A stretch of 64,000 nucleotides of DNA. It comes from Lewinella sp050633125 (GTDB lineage: Bacteria; Bacteroidota; Bacteroidia; Chitinophagales; Saprospiraceae). Under the pieces are notes generated by a model. That model had not been told where the DNA came from. It saw only the letters and a program-made list of their open reading frames with translations, and did not search any database. The stretch lies in NCBI RefSeq assembly GCF_050633125.1, contig NZ_JBOEFX010000065.1:50436-114435 (forward strand). Reading direction: 5' to 3'. Shown in pieces: positions 1 to 8,970 of the stretch. The position numbers were made by a program, and so were the translations under genes. Numbering within the stretch: position 1 is the first letter of the stretch; the number at the start of each line of letters is the position of its first letter.

Positions 1-65
1 GCCTGAGCAAGGCCATCGAGATAACGCTGACTAAACTCCTCAGCATGTTGATGAAAATTTTCCAT
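1..65 (-). CDS. Truncated 5' end of an unidentified gene
   Basis: An ATG at 63-65 on the minus strand opens a frame that runs off the window edge without a stop; it encodes about 21 residues beginning MENFHQHAEEFSQRYLDG. It starts 13 bases after the stop of the histidine kinase gene, so it would be the next gene in the same operon. The fragment is too short to assign to a family. The call rests only on the open frame, the ATG and the operon-like spacing. Confidence 0.4.
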   Translation of the reverse strand, partial: MENFHQHAEEFSQRYLDGLAQ

Positions 66-78
66 AATGGTTTGCAAA

Positions 79-2268
79 TTACTTTAACAGCGTAAAATAA
101 AAAGTGGTGCCCTTCCCTACTTTTGATTCCAACCAGATTTCGCCACCGTGCTGATTGACAATACTTTTCACCAAAGTGAGACCAATTCCTGTTCCCTGAT
201 ATTCTTGGTAATTGTGGAGCTTCTTGAAAATGACAAAAATTTGCTCGTGAAACTCTTCTTCAATACCTATACCATTATCGGCGACCATAAAGCGCCAGTG
301 GGTTTTGGTTTCTTTGACTGAAATAATGATTTTCGGGGATTCATTTTTGCGATGAAACTTGATACCGTTGGCTAGCAAATTCTGAAAAACCTGTTGAATC
401 TTCAACCGATTACCAAGGATTACAGAAGGGAGGTTTTTGAAAATTATTTTTGCACCTGTCTCCTCAATTGTTGCTTTTAGGCTATCGGTGATTTCTTCCA
501 ACAATGGGCCCAGTTCGATAGGGTCACGGGTAACCGACTCTGTATTTACACGAGAGTAGGTGAGTAAATCTTCAATGAGCTGATTCATCCGACTTGCGCT
601 ATTGATGATAAAGTCGAGGTGAATCATACTTTCTTCATCGAGCTTATGACCTACTCGCTTTTTCAAAAACTGCCCAAACGTACGCATAGTACGAACCGGT
701 TCTCGTAGATCGTGCGATGCTACAAAGGCAAAATTTTCAAGCTGTAGATTAGATTCGATATACTTTTGGAGCTGGCGGTTTTTTTGATCGACCTGGCTGA
801 TTTGCTCTGTAAGGGCCTGCTCCGCAATCTTTAACTGTGTGACATTTCTGAGGATAATGATAAGTTCCTCTGCATTGATGTTGTTGATTCTGGCTTCATA
901 GTAGCGCACATTACCATCACTGGAATCAGCATCCAAAAATTCAAACGCTTGCAAGGTCTTTTCCTCAAGAGATTTTCTGGCATTAAACAACAAGCCTTTT
1001 GCTACAAAAACCGGAAGTACTTCGGTTAGGTGCTTTCCTGTGATGATATTGTCTTGAAAAGTAAGTCCATCTTTATCTTGCTTCTGCTCTGAACCGTAAA
1101 GAGCCAATATCTCCCCTTCAACATTAATGCGAATTTTAATATCAGGGATAGCATGCAATACGGCCTCTAATAATGCATCTCCTCGCTCATTTTGGTACTT
1201 TTCAGTAATGTCTCTCTGAATCCCCCAGATACCTAGCAAATGGTTGTCTTCAACAATACCAAAAGCTTCATTTATAAAATACTTCCAGTTGCCATACTTG
1301 TCCAGTTCTTTCGTTTCCTGCCCTTTTATTTGATAGTTATTTTCTGCCAGCCTCTTAAAGCTCAGCCTATTTTGCTCATAATTCTCTCCTTGATGAATAA
1401 CCTCAATCCGCTTCCCAATAAGATCACTTTCCTTTTCGAAACCATACATTTTAGTCATCGCTAAGTTACATTCTTCAACGTAGGCATTAGCGTAATACGA
1501 TTCTACCTGAGCATCAACCTCTGCATCAACAGGAATTGGTTTGCCGCAATTCATAAAGTAAATACCTTCAGCACTGTGCCGAATAAATTTACGGTATCGC
1601 TTTTCGCTGGTTTTGAGTAGATAGTTTTCGTGAAGAACTCGCTGATCCTCTACATATTCACACGCATAAAGGTTCGCCGTTAGTTGCATTAGAGAAACGA
1701 CCATTTCTAGTTGATGCTCAGTGTGTACAATAACATTGCTACTGTGAGTTGCAAAAAAGCCTAAAATCGCCTGCTCGTAAACCAATGGTACAATAAGAAA
1801 AGAGGAAATGGAAACACCGAGGCTATTGAAAATTTTTCTGCAAATCTGATTGTTATTAAGCTTATCAAGCGCAGCCTCTTCATAGTGATCAGCAAAAATA
1901 AGGCTGGGCAGGTTATTATTTTCCGACGATTGGCCTATCGATAATTTTGTTTTTGATAAACTCGCCAAATCAGTCAACCATGATTTTAACACCCGCTGCG
2001 AAAAAATGACTTCAGAGAATAACTCATGAACAATATGTTCTTTTTTTTCGCCCGCAGCAGAGACTTCTATAATTTTCTTGTAGACTAACTGATCCAGCAT
2101 TCCTTTAACTGGTCTTACCTCAAGTAAGTAGCTTTGCTCTGTTTTTAAATGAGCAGATATTGTCTTAAGCACCTCAGGAAGCTTTTTGCGAAAAGCTCTC
2201 GACTTGGTCAACTCGATGACCAACCGATTTGTATCTCCTAATAAAGTATCTTTATATGTCTCTTGCAC
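79..2268 (-). CDS. PAS/GAF-domain sensor histidine kinase
   Basis: A 729-residue sensor kinase without membrane segments, so probably cytoplasmic. The order is a GAF-like N-terminal region (about 20-210), two PAS-like regions (about 220-350 and 365-480), a short coiled coil, a HisKA dimerisation domain with the H-box HDLREPVR (phospho-acceptor His519), and a C-terminal HATPase domain with N, G1 (DNGIGI) and G2 (GTGIGL) motifs. The dimerisation/ATPase part resembles phytochrome-type kinases. There is no receiver domain and no response regulator gene in view; the partner could be the truncated downstream gene or lie elsewhere. The signal sensed is unknown. The kinase assignment is firm; PAS boundaries are approximate. 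Confidence 0.9.
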   Translation of the reverse strand: MQETYKDTLLGDTNRLVIELTKSRAFRKKLPEVLKTISAHLKTEQSYLLEVRPVKGMLDQLVYKKIIEVSAAGEKKEHIVHELFSEVIFSQRVLKSWLTDLASLSKTKLSIGQSSENNNLPSLIFADHYEEAALDKLNNNQICRKIFNSLGVSISSFLIVPLVYEQAILGFFATHSSNVIVHTEHQLEMVVSLMQLTANLYACEYVEDQRVLHENYLLKTSEKRYRKFIRHSAEGIYFMNCGKPIPVDAEVDAQVESYYANAYVEECNLAMTKMYGFEKESDLIGKRIEVIHQGENYEQNRLSFKRLAENNYQIKGQETKELDKYGNWKYFINEAFGIVEDNHLLGIWGIQRDITEKYQNERGDALLEAVLHAIPDIKIRINVEGEILALYGSEQKQDKDGLTFQDNIITGKHLTEVLPVFVAKGLLFNARKSLEEKTLQAFEFLDADSSDGNVRYYEARINNINAEELIIILRNVTQLKIAEQALTEQISQVDQKNRQLQKYIESNLQLENFAFVASHDLREPVRTMRTFGQFLKKRVGHKLDEESMIHLDFIINSASRMNQLIEDLLTYSRVNTESVTRDPIELGPLLEEITDSLKATIEETGAKIIFKNLPSVILGNRLKIQQVFQNLLANGIKFHRKNESPKIIISVKETKTHWRFMVADNGIGIEEEFHEQIFVIFKKLHNYQEYQGTGIGLTLVKSIVNQHGGEIWLESKVGKGTTFYFTLLK

Positions 2269-2484
2269 TCTTCCTGTGTTATTAGATATGACTACGTCAA
2301 GGGCTAGTAAGTTACCCTGGATTATAAGCTTGTATTACAGTACGAAAAGACAATTGAATTTCTCAAGTCTACTAAAGCTAGGAATAAAATATTAATATAA
2401 GGAAGATTTTAATGTCAAAATGTATGACAGTGCCTGATTGAGGGGCCTTCTACCTACATTTCTTGCACATTACCCGGCAAAACA

Positions 2485-3009
2485 TCAGCGAGAAATAACG
2501 TCACGGGCACTCATCCGTTTCGTACGCCAATAAGAACTAGCATAAATATTTTCCATGATTACTCCTCGGGAAGAAGTACTATGAATGACAGTAAGGTTAC
2601 CTGGACTTTGGCTTACCACTAGTGCAACATGAAATACAGGCCCTGTCGCACTCCGGCGAAAAAATATCAAGTCACCTGCCTGTGCATCATCAAGATTGAT
2701 TCGCTTACCTTCATCTTCTTGAACCCTGGATACGGGGGTGAGGTTTACATCAAAAGCATCGTAAACGTAGTGGGTGAACCCTGAGCAATCAAAACCTGTC
2801 CGAGGGCTGCGGCCAGCATATTTATAACGAACCCCTTTTTGCTCAGCGGCAAAGGACACCACATTCTTTCGAATCTGAGAAGTGCTACTGTTCCCAGAAG
2901 TTGAGCGAGGAGTTGTAGGCCCTTTGAGACCTTGTAGACTCTCACATTGGGTCAGAAATAAAGTACTCAGCAGTAATAGCAAAGGAAAACACAGTAAACG
3001 CTTAGACAT
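2485..3009 (-). CDS. NlpC/P60 family cell-wall endopeptidase lipoprotein
   Basis: A 174-residue protein with a lipoprotein signal peptide (hydrophobic stretch, then a lipobox ending at Cys22, LTQC), so probably anchored in the outer or inner membrane facing the periplasm. The C-terminal half is an NlpC/P60 (peptidase C40) domain: DCSG contains the catalytic Cys75, FHVAL contains His127, and a further polar residue (IHSTS) follows. The family cleaves peptide cross-bridges in peptidoglycan, usually between D-Glu and the diamino acid. The basic and Ser/Thr-rich linker after the lipobox is typical. It stands alone, with about 200 non-coding bases on the downstream side. Confidence 0.9.
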   Translation of the reverse strand: MSKRLLCFPLLLLLSTLFLTQCESLQGLKGPTTPRSTSGNSSTSQIRKNVVSFAAEQKGVRYKYAGRSPRTGFDCSGFTHYVYDAFDVNLTPVSRVQEDEGKRINLDDAQAGDLIFFRRSATGPVFHVALVVSQSPGNLTVIHSTSSRGVIMENIYASSYWRTKRMSARDVISR

Positions 3010-3127
3010 AATGTTGGATTATTCGCGAAAATTAGTCCTGTATTAACGGCAAGGCTGAGCGGTTTATTTGGTGGTATTGTATCTTAGGAGATACTTAACT
3101 TTTTTTAAAGATTTTCTGACAACTTAG

Positions 3128-3220
3128 TTAGTGTTTGAGTAGCCGCCGCTCCAAGTCATCCGTTTGACCAACGTAGTATTTGTCGTGCTTTTCAGAATAG
3201 AGAATATATACAGAAAACAT
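3128..3220 (-). pseudogene. Truncated GIY-YIG endonuclease remnant
   Basis: On the minus strand an ATG opens a 30-codon frame, stopped by TAA, that reads MFSVYILYSEKHDKYYVGQT and then DDLERRLLKH. This is the N-terminal signature of small GIY-YIG (UPF0213-type) endonuclease-like proteins: VYIL for GIY, YYVG for YIG, and the following conserved Arg. Intact members run to about 80-100 residues; the frame stops exactly where the family continues with HN and the rest of the fold, and nothing resembling the remainder follows. It is best read as a decayed fragment next to a tRNA gene. Confidence 0.7.
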
Positions 3221-3243
3221 CAGCGCGTATTCAGGTTTAGACA

Positions 3244-3277
3244 ATAAAAAAAGGCCACTGTAAATTACAGTGACCTT
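3244..3277 (-). terminator. Rho-independent terminator after tRNA-Asn
   Basis: A 13-bp stem (3251-3263 with 3265-3277, one G-U pair) is followed on the minus strand by a run of T. It lies a few bases past the 3' end of tRNA-Asn and reads in the same direction, so it should end the tRNA transcript. Confidence 0.8.
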
Positions 3278-3283
3278 TCTTTG

Positions 3284-3357
3284 CGCCTCCTGAAGGACTT
3301 GAACCTTCGACCTACGGATTAACAGTCCGCCGCTCTAACCAGCTGAGCTAAGGAGGC
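3284..3357 (-). tRNA. tRNA-Asn (anticodon GTT)
   Basis: On the minus strand the 74 bases fold as a cloverleaf: acceptor strands GCCTCCT and AGGAGGC, D arm with AGCTCAGCTGGTTAGAGC, anticodon arm GGACTGTTAATCC with anticodon GTT, and T arm with GGTTCAAGTCC. The discriminator base is G. The CCA end is not fully encoded (GCA follows the acceptor), so it would be added after transcription. The 74-nt length fits a standard class I tRNA. Confidence 0.96.
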
Positions 3358-3463
3358 ATTTTATGTTTTTTCAACTTCCTTCTTTAAAGAAGCGAGCGCA
3401 AATTTACAGTGTCTGATCAAATTTTGCAATATTTGCAGAGATTTTTTTCAAAAAAATATTTCT

Positions 3464-4390
3464 ATGAGCTTATTGGTTGTGGGTACCGTTGCTTTTGACG
3501 ACATCGAAACCCCCTTTGGTCGTGCAGAAAACGTAGTAGGCGGAGCCGCTACTTACATTGCTTTAGCTGCTTCTTATTACACGAAGCAGATAAAAATAGT
3601 TTCCGTAATCGGAGATGATTTTCCGGAAGCTGATCTTGATGATCTCCGTTCTCGTGGGGTAGATCTTGCCGGACTGCAAGTAAAAGAAGGTGAAAAATCC
3701 TTCTTTTGGGCGGGCCGTTACCATAAAGACATGAATGGCCGCGACACCTTGGACACCCAACTCAATGTCTTGGCCGATTTTGACCCCGTACTTCCTGCCG
3801 ACTACCAGGATACAGAATACCTTATGCTAGGTAACCTGACTCCTGCCGTTCAGGCACGCGTACTCGACCAGCTAAAGACCCGTCCAAAATTAGTGGCGTT
3901 AGACACCATGAACTTCTGGATGGACACTGCGATGGACGAATTAAAAGAAGTCTTGAAGCGCATTGATCTCCTAACCATCAATGATGAAGAAGCCCGCCAA
4001 TTGTCTGGAGAACACTCTTTGGTGAAAGCTGCTGCTGTAATTCACGAAATGGGCCCACGTATTTTGGTGATCAAAAAGGGAGAGCATGGAGCACTTTTGT
4101 TTTACAACAACGAAGTATTCTTTGCACCAGCATTACCTCTAGCTGAAGTATTCGATCCTACCGGAGCAGGCGACACCTTTGCCGGCGGCCTTATGGGATA
4201 CATTGCTTCTACCCGTGATTTGTCATTCGAGAGCCTCAAGCGTGCTGTTGTCTATGGTTCAGCGATGGCTAGTTTTTGTGTGGAGAAATTCAGCACCGAA
4301 CGCCTCAAAGAGCTTAATGACGATATGATCACCGACCGGATGCTACGATTTGTACAGTTGGTTAACTTTGATGCGCAACTGGGCAAATGA
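3464..4390 (+). CDS. PfkB/ribokinase-family sugar kinase
   Basis: A 308-residue kinase of the PfkB family. The N-terminal part has the sugar-binding GG motif (NVVGGAATYIA), and the C-terminal part has the DPTGAGDTFAGG signature whose Asp237 is the expected catalytic base. The stop codon overlaps the start of the next gene (ATGA). That neighbour is an RfaE2/HldE-C-type nucleotidyltransferase, so the two may act in one sugar-activation pathway such as heptose activation; the kinase does not closely resemble canonical HldE N-terminal or HldA kinases, and its substrate is unproven. It is the first gene of a four-gene unit. Confidence 0.85.
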   Translation: MSLLVVGTVAFDDIETPFGRAENVVGGAATYIALAASYYTKQIKIVSVIGDDFPEADLDDLRSRGVDLAGLQVKEGEKSFFWAGRYHKDMNGRDTLDTQLNVLADFDPVLPADYQDTEYLMLGNLTPAVQARVLDQLKTRPKLVALDTMNFWMDTAMDELKEVLKRIDLLTINDEEARQLSGEHSLVKAAAVIHEMGPRILVIKKGEHGALLFYNNEVFFAPALPLAEVFDPTGAGDTFAGGLMGYIASTRDLSFESLKRAVVYGSAMASFCVEKFSTERLKELNDDMITDRMLRFVQLVNFDAQLGK

Positions 4391-4872
4391 TTGAGTTAAT
4401 CCAACAAAAGATACAAGATTTACCCACCGCTAGTGCTACCGTAGCCGGCTGGCGTCTTGGCGGTGGGCAGATTGTTTTCACCAACGGGTGTTTTGACCTC
4501 ATGCACCCTGGGCACCTTCAATACCTGGCCGAAGCTCGACAGTTAGGCCAACGATTAGTTATTGGCGTAAACAGTGATGCTTCTGTTCAAAAATTGAAAG
4601 GCCCTCATCGCCCGATCATGGACGAAACGGCGAGGACCCTACTGCTGGCAAGCCTCGCTTTTGTGGATGCCGTCATTATATTTGACGAAGACACTCCTCT
4701 GACATTAATCAATGCCTTGCGGCCTGATGTTTTGGTCAAAGGTGCCGATTATGAAGAAAAAGATGTCGTGGGTGCCCCCGAAGTAAAGAGCTGGGGCGGA
4801 AAAGTAGCACTCTTGACCTTTGTACCAGGATATTCGACCAGCAAAATCGAAGAAAAAATAAAATCGAGCTAA
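4387..4872 (+). CDS. rfaE2: D-glycero-beta-D-manno-heptose 1-phosphate adenylyltransferase-like protein
   Basis: A 161-residue cytidylyltransferase-like protein with the nucleotide-binding signature FTNGCFDLMHPGHLQYL, where HPGH is the (H/T)xGH motif, and a C-terminal STSKIEEKI segment matching the ISTS-like motif of the family. It corresponds to the stand-alone C-terminal domain of HldE (RfaE2), which makes ADP-heptose for the lipopolysaccharide core. It overlaps the upstream kinase by 4 bases (ATGA) and the downstream Nif3-like gene by 1 base (TAATG), which indicates translational coupling. Length is normal for the single-domain form. Confidence 0.87.
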   Translation: MIELIQQKIQDLPTASATVAGWRLGGGQIVFTNGCFDLMHPGHLQYLAEARQLGQRLVIGVNSDASVQKLKGPHRPIMDETARTLLLASLAFVDAVIIFDEDTPLTLINALRPDVLVKGADYEEKDVVGAPEVKSWGGKVALLTFVPGYSTSKIEEKIKSS

Positions 4873-5912
4873 TGACTTCAATTGGAGCGATCATAAAACA
4901 CTTGGAAAGCGTTGCTCCTCCTGTTTATCAGGAAGGTTACGACAATGCAGGACTCATCGTAGGCAATGCACAGGAAGAATGCACGGGGGTAATTACCTGC
5001 CTGGATTCTACCGAAGATGTCGTTGCAGAAGCTGTGGCAAAAGGTTGCAATTTAATTGTAGCTCACCACCCCATTGTATTCAAAGGGCTAAAGCGATTTA
5101 CAGGCAAGACCTATGTAGAACGCGTAATCCTTTCGGCAATACGTAACAATATTGCCATTTATGCTATTCACACCAACCTCGACAATGTTTATGCAAAAGG
5201 CGTAAATGCAATGATTGCAGAACGTTTAGGGCTCGTGAATACGCGTATTCTTGCACCGAAGGCCGGTGTAATGAGCCGTGCTACAGCCTTTGTCCCTTTA
5301 GCCGTAGTAGATCAATTAAAGCAGGCTTTGGCCAGCTTAAACGATGGCCCTCAAACACCGCAACCCATCGTACGTCAGCTTAGCTTGGGTACTGGTGCCG
5401 ATGGTGGAGTTAGCATTCAACTAGAAGTAATGTACCCTACTCACCAAAAAGGCGCAATAAATGCCACTTTAAGTAACTTTTCAGGCGTAGATGCTGTTTA
5501 TAGTGAGGTACTTAACCGAAATCCATTAGTAGGTTCAGGAATGATTGGTGATCTGCCCAAGCCGCTGAAAGAAATGCCTTTTCTCAAGCGACTAAAGGAG
5601 CAGCTAAAAGTCAGTTGCGTTAAGTACACAGCATTGCTGAATCAGCCGATACAAAAGGTCGCACTCTGTGGTGGTGCCGGAGGTTTTTTACTACCTCAGG
5701 CCATTGCTGCTGGAGCACAGGTTTTTGTTACTGCTGATTACAAATACCACGAGTTTTTTGATGCAGATGGTAAAATCATCATTGCCGATGTGGGACACTA
5801 TGAAAGTGAACAATTTACGATTGATTTACTAGCTACCATAATCCGGAAAAATTTTGGTAATTTTGCGGTTCATTTAACAGAGGTGAACACCAACCCGGTA
5901 AATTATCTTTAA
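4872..5912 (+). CDS. Nif3-like dinuclear metal-centre protein
   Basis: A 346-residue member of the NIF3/YbgI (GTP cyclohydrolase 1 type 2-like) family. Metal-ligand motifs are visible: AHHPIVFKG near the N terminus, a later IHTNLDN, and a C-terminal GHYESE. The length above 300 residues indicates the long form, in which a PII-like middle insertion splits the two metal-binding halves. These proteins form toroidal hexamers; the biochemical role is not settled. Its start codon overlaps the preceding stop codon, and the coiled-coil zinc-ribbon gene follows 44 bases later, a pairing that recurs in Bacteroidota. Confidence 0.9.
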   Translation: MTSIGAIIKHLESVAPPVYQEGYDNAGLIVGNAQEECTGVITCLDSTEDVVAEAVAKGCNLIVAHHPIVFKGLKRFTGKTYVERVILSAIRNNIAIYAIHTNLDNVYAKGVNAMIAERLGLVNTRILAPKAGVMSRATAFVPLAVVDQLKQALASLNDGPQTPQPIVRQLSLGTGADGGVSIQLEVMYPTHQKGAINATLSNFSGVDAVYSEVLNRNPLVGSGMIGDLPKPLKEMPFLKRLKEQLKVSCVKYTALLNQPIQKVALCGGAGGFLLPQAIAAGAQVFVTADYKYHEFFDADGKIIIADVGHYESEQFTIDLLATIIRKNFGNFAVHLTEVNTNPVNYL

Positions 5913-5956
5913 AAACGATCTGTTAAATGTTGTTCAACTAATAAATATTATTGCCA

Positions 5957-6706
5957 ATGGCAGCCGAAAAGACAGTTGTAGAGAAGCTAGAGAATTTATA
6001 TAACCTCCAGACTATTGATAGTAAACTGGATGAGCTGGAGATTCTCAAAGGCGAACTCCCAATGGAGGTGAGCGATCTGGAAGACGAGATTGCTGGACTG
6101 AATACGCGTATCGGTCGTCTGGAGACCCAGATCAAAGATATGGAGGGCGAGATGGCTCAGCACGAGAATAACATTGCTGAGGCAGAGAACCTGTTGGAAC
6201 GCTACAGCAAGCAGATGGATAATGTGAAAAACAATCGGGAATACGAAGCCCTGATGAAAGAGCAGGAGATGCAACGTCTCGAAATCCAGCTGTCGAATAA
6301 GAAAATCAACCAGATCAAACGTGATCTCGAAGCTAAAAACGAAACCATAGTAGCTGCTCAGGCTCGTTTGGAAACCAAAAACGAGACCATGAAAGTTAAG
6401 AAGGTCGAGTTGGAGAAGATCATCGAGAAGACAGAAAAAGAAGAGCAGAAACTGCACAAAGCTTCTGACAAAGCACGCAAAGGCATTGAAGATCGCCTGC
6501 TTAAGTCTTACGATAAAATTCGTAAAAACTACCGCAACGGTTTAGCAGTAGCTACCGTAGAACGGAATTCTTGTGGCGGATGCTTTAACCGTATCCCTCC
6601 TCAGATTCAGTTGGAAATCTCTCAGCGCAAAAAAATCGTTGCCTGTGAGCACTGTGGTCGTGTTCTCGTCGATGATGAGACAGCAGGCATCACAGCCGAA
6701 GCTTAA
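5957..6706 (+). CDS. Coiled-coil protein with C4 zinc ribbon
   Basis: A 249-residue protein, almost entirely charged heptad-type coiled coil (about 10-185), ending in a C4 zinc ribbon: CGGC and CEHC pairs with the conserved NRIPPQ between them. This is the zf-RING_7/DUF164-type family found beside Nif3-like genes. I start at ATG 5957; a TTG two codons earlier is also in frame but has no support. It is the last gene of the 3464-6706 unit, directly followed by a strong terminator. A role in nucleic-acid or protein binding is family-level inference only. Confidence 0.87.
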   Translation: MAAEKTVVEKLENLYNLQTIDSKLDELEILKGELPMEVSDLEDEIAGLNTRIGRLETQIKDMEGEMAQHENNIAEAENLLERYSKQMDNVKNNREYEALMKEQEMQRLEIQLSNKKINQIKRDLEAKNETIVAAQARLETKNETMKVKKVELEKIIEKTEKEEQKLHKASDKARKGIEDRLLKSYDKIRKNYRNGLAVATVERNSCGGCFNRIPPQIQLEISQRKKIVACEHCGRVLVDDETAGITAEA

Positions 6707-6713
6707 TAAAAAA

Positions 6714-6749
6714 GAAAAGCCGCTAAGTTCATCACTTAGCGGCTTTTTA
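6714..6749 (+). terminator. Strong Rho-independent terminator
   Basis: Stem AAAAGCCGCTAAG paired with CTTAGCGGCTTTT around a short loop, followed by T residues. It starts 8 bases after the zinc-ribbon gene stop and closes the kinase-rfaE2-nif3-zinc-ribbon unit; the next gene begins only 15 bases downstream. Confidence 0.9.
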
Positions 6750-6763
6750 CTTCCCACCTCCCT

Positions 6764-8251
6764 ATGCGTTTTCCCTTACTCCTTATTTTTCTAAGTTCCT
6801 TGCTACCGGTTTCGAGCCAGGCAGCAGGCTATTTTGACTTCAACGCCAATGCGCAAAGAATCTATGACAAGATTTTTGAGTTGCGCCTGAATGAGGCCCA
6901 ATCCCTCATTGCTCGATTGAAACTCAATGAGCCAGACAACCTCATCGCATACCACCTCGAGAACTACGTCGATTTTTTCACGATCTATGTCTCTGAAGAC
7001 GAACAGGCTTATCAGCGCATGAAGGCGAATCGTGACCGCCGACTGGAGAAAATTGCTGAAGGAAATACTAACTCCCCTTACTACCTCTATACCCAAGCAG
7101 AAATACGACTCCACTGGGCCTTGCTAAAGCTCCGTTTTGAAGAATACCTTTCTGCGTTTACAGATATCAATCGAGCTCATAAATTATTATTGGAAAACCA
7201 GGCACAATTTCCAGATTTCCTGGGCAACCAGAAAGACCTCGGTATTTTGCATGCCGCAGTAGGTACGGTACCAGACAATTATCGCTGGGCGCTGGAAATG
7301 CTCAGCAGCCTGGAAGGAACAGTAGAACAGGGTAAAAAAGAAGTGGAAGGCGTGCTTCGTGTGGCTAGTAGCACCAACTTCCCCTTTCGGCAAGAAACGC
7401 AAGTGCTTTATACTTTCTTGCTTTTGCACCTGGACGGTCGCCCCGAAGCGGCGTGGGCAGCACTAGAAAACGCCGACCTACGAGCTAGCGACACGCCATT
7501 ACATGCTTTTGTATTAGCAAATGTAGCCATGCGCACTGGCCGTAATGATGAAGCTATTCGCTGGATGGAACAAGCACCAAGAGGAGAAGCCTTCTTCCCT
7601 TTTCCTTACCTCGACTATATGCTAGGAGTGGCCAAACTACGCCGACTGAATACAGACAGCCGACGTCATCTACGAGACTTCTTGAGGACAACCAGAGGAC
7701 GTCATTATATTAAAGAGGCCTACCAAAAGCTAGCGTGGGCGGAACTGTTGAATGGCCGACCCGAGGGGTATCAAAATTACATGACCCTGCTACAACAACG
7801 AGGCACCAATGCCGCTGGCGGTGATAAAAACGCCGAACGCGAAGCAGAAGCAGGTATTGTTCCGCCACTTGTCCTCCTTAAAGCACGGTTACTTTATGAC
7901 GGCGGCTACTATCAGCGCGCACTCGATGTATTGGCGGGACAGCCAGAAAGCAGCTTGCCTACATTTTTAGGTCGGCTCGAATATACTTACCGCAAAGGGC
8001 GAATTCTTCACGGGCTAAAAAAATACGATGAAGCATTGGCTCAGTACGAACGAACGATCGAACAAGGGCAAAACAGTGAAGCTTTTTTTGCTTGTAATGC
8101 GGCCCTGCAAGCTGGCCTAATAGAGGAAAAAAGAGGACGAAAAACAAGTGCTCGCACTTATTTTAATCGTTGCCTTTCCTTAAAACCCGAAGAATACCGT
8201 ACAGGCCTCCACCAACAAGCCAAAGCTGGCCTTTCCCGACTCGGAGGATAG
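6764..8251 (+). CDS. Secreted TPR-repeat protein of unknown function
   Basis: A 495-residue protein with a cleavable signal peptide (MRFPLLLIFLSSLLPVSSQA, cleavage after SQA), so exported. The rest is helical with degenerate tetratricopeptide repeats; the clearest are near the C terminus (GRILHGLKKYDEALAQYERT and the following NAALQAGLIEEKRG). No catalytic motif is visible. Such proteins usually act as periplasmic scaffolds, but the partner cannot be read from the sequence. It lies between a terminator and a convergent lipoprotein gene and appears monocistronic. Confidence 0.8.
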   Translation: MRFPLLLIFLSSLLPVSSQAAGYFDFNANAQRIYDKIFELRLNEAQSLIARLKLNEPDNLIAYHLENYVDFFTIYVSEDEQAYQRMKANRDRRLEKIAEGNTNSPYYLYTQAEIRLHWALLKLRFEEYLSAFTDINRAHKLLLENQAQFPDFLGNQKDLGILHAAVGTVPDNYRWALEMLSSLEGTVEQGKKEVEGVLRVASSTNFPFRQETQVLYTFLLLHLDGRPEAAWAALENADLRASDTPLHAFVLANVAMRTGRNDEAIRWMEQAPRGEAFFPFPYLDYMLGVAKLRRLNTDSRRHLRDFLRTTRGRHYIKEAYQKLAWAELLNGRPEGYQNYMTLLQQRGTNAAGGDKNAEREAEAGIVPPLVLLKARLLYDGGYYQRALDVLAGQPESSLPTFLGRLEYTYRKGRILHGLKKYDEALAQYERTIEQGQNSEAFFACNAALQAGLIEEKRGRKTSARTYFNRCLSLKPEEYRTGLHQQAKAGLSRLGG

Positions 8252-8257
8252 AAAAGA

Positions 8258-8286
8258 GGGAAGCCCCCCTTACGAAGATGCTTCCC
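8258..8286 (-). terminator. Possible terminator hairpin for the 8427-8897 gene
   Basis: GGGAAGC and GCTTCCC pair across a 15-base loop; on the minus strand a short pyrimidine-rich run follows. It lies between two convergent genes. The remainder of 8287-8426 shows no gene I can support. Confidence 0.3.
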
Positions 8287-8426
8287 AGCTCGTCATAAAC
8301 TACCAGATTCTTTATTAGACTTGCTCCGCTGGGATCATTCCGGGAGCAAATCGCGCCTTATGTTACCTTCGGTGATCGTCCCTACGGTCCTCGGAGTTCC
8401 CACCAAACTGCCCCAGCAAAACAAGT

Positions 8427-8897
8427 CTATCGAACCGCTACGCCCGGCGGTGGCTGATTTTCCCAATTCTTTCTCAATTTTCTTACTGTGCGTGGAGAAA
8501 GCTCTACTTCATCAAGGGCACGATAAGCTTTTTCGAACCAGGCGGCTCCCCAAGCGGTATCGGGCAAGCCATATTGCCGAGTATCATTTTCCGCATGACT
8601 ACAGTAAGTCCATCGATAAGGGTAAGTCTCCTGGGTACGTGGTGCAAAAGCAGGCAACAAACGAAGTTGAGTAAAAGCGAAAGTTTTGCTAGGCCAGTTT
8701 ACACTTTCCAGCCTGATATACTGGTGGAGTAACTCTGCGGAACCATCAGCTTGCACTCTTAAAACCCAACCGTTGGTATCCTCCAAGACAATAGACGCCA
8801 GCCCTAAACTGCTGCTTTCTGTTGGCACCGGCTGGCAGGCCTGGAAAAAGAATATGCCACTGGCGCAAACGATTAGTAGATAGAGAGCGTTTTGCAT
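8427..8897 (-). CDS. Small lipoprotein of unknown function
   Basis: About 156 residues starting at ATG 8895-8897 (MQNALYLLIVCASGIFFFQA, then Cys in the lipobox QAC). An upstream in-frame start at 8927 would place ten charged residues before the signal peptide and is unlikely. The mature part has a central aromatic-rich region (YPYRWTYCSH) and a basic C terminus; I recognise no domain. The open frame, lipobox and its place between two well-defined genes support it as real. It is divergent to the M16 peptidase gene, with about 70 bases between starts. Confidence 0.6.
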   Translation of the reverse strand: MQNALYLLIVCASGIFFFQACQPVPTESSSLGLASIVLEDTNGWVLRVQADGSAELLHQYIRLESVNWPSKTFAFTQLRLLPAFAPRTQETYPYRWTYCSHAENDTRQYGLPDTAWGAAWFEKAYRALDEVELSPRTVRKLRKNWENQPPPGVAVR

Positions 8898-8970
8898 ATT
8901 GTCCTTACTTTTGTGCGTCAACAACAAGATGCAGGACCACTTAAAAATGGTGGTTTCTTAATTATAATGA

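Noticed and set aside
8321..8674. 117-codon frame on the plus strand
   Set aside because: It lies mostly antisense to a lipoprotein gene with a clear signal peptide, has a repetitive Pro/Arg-rich composition and no recognisable domain.
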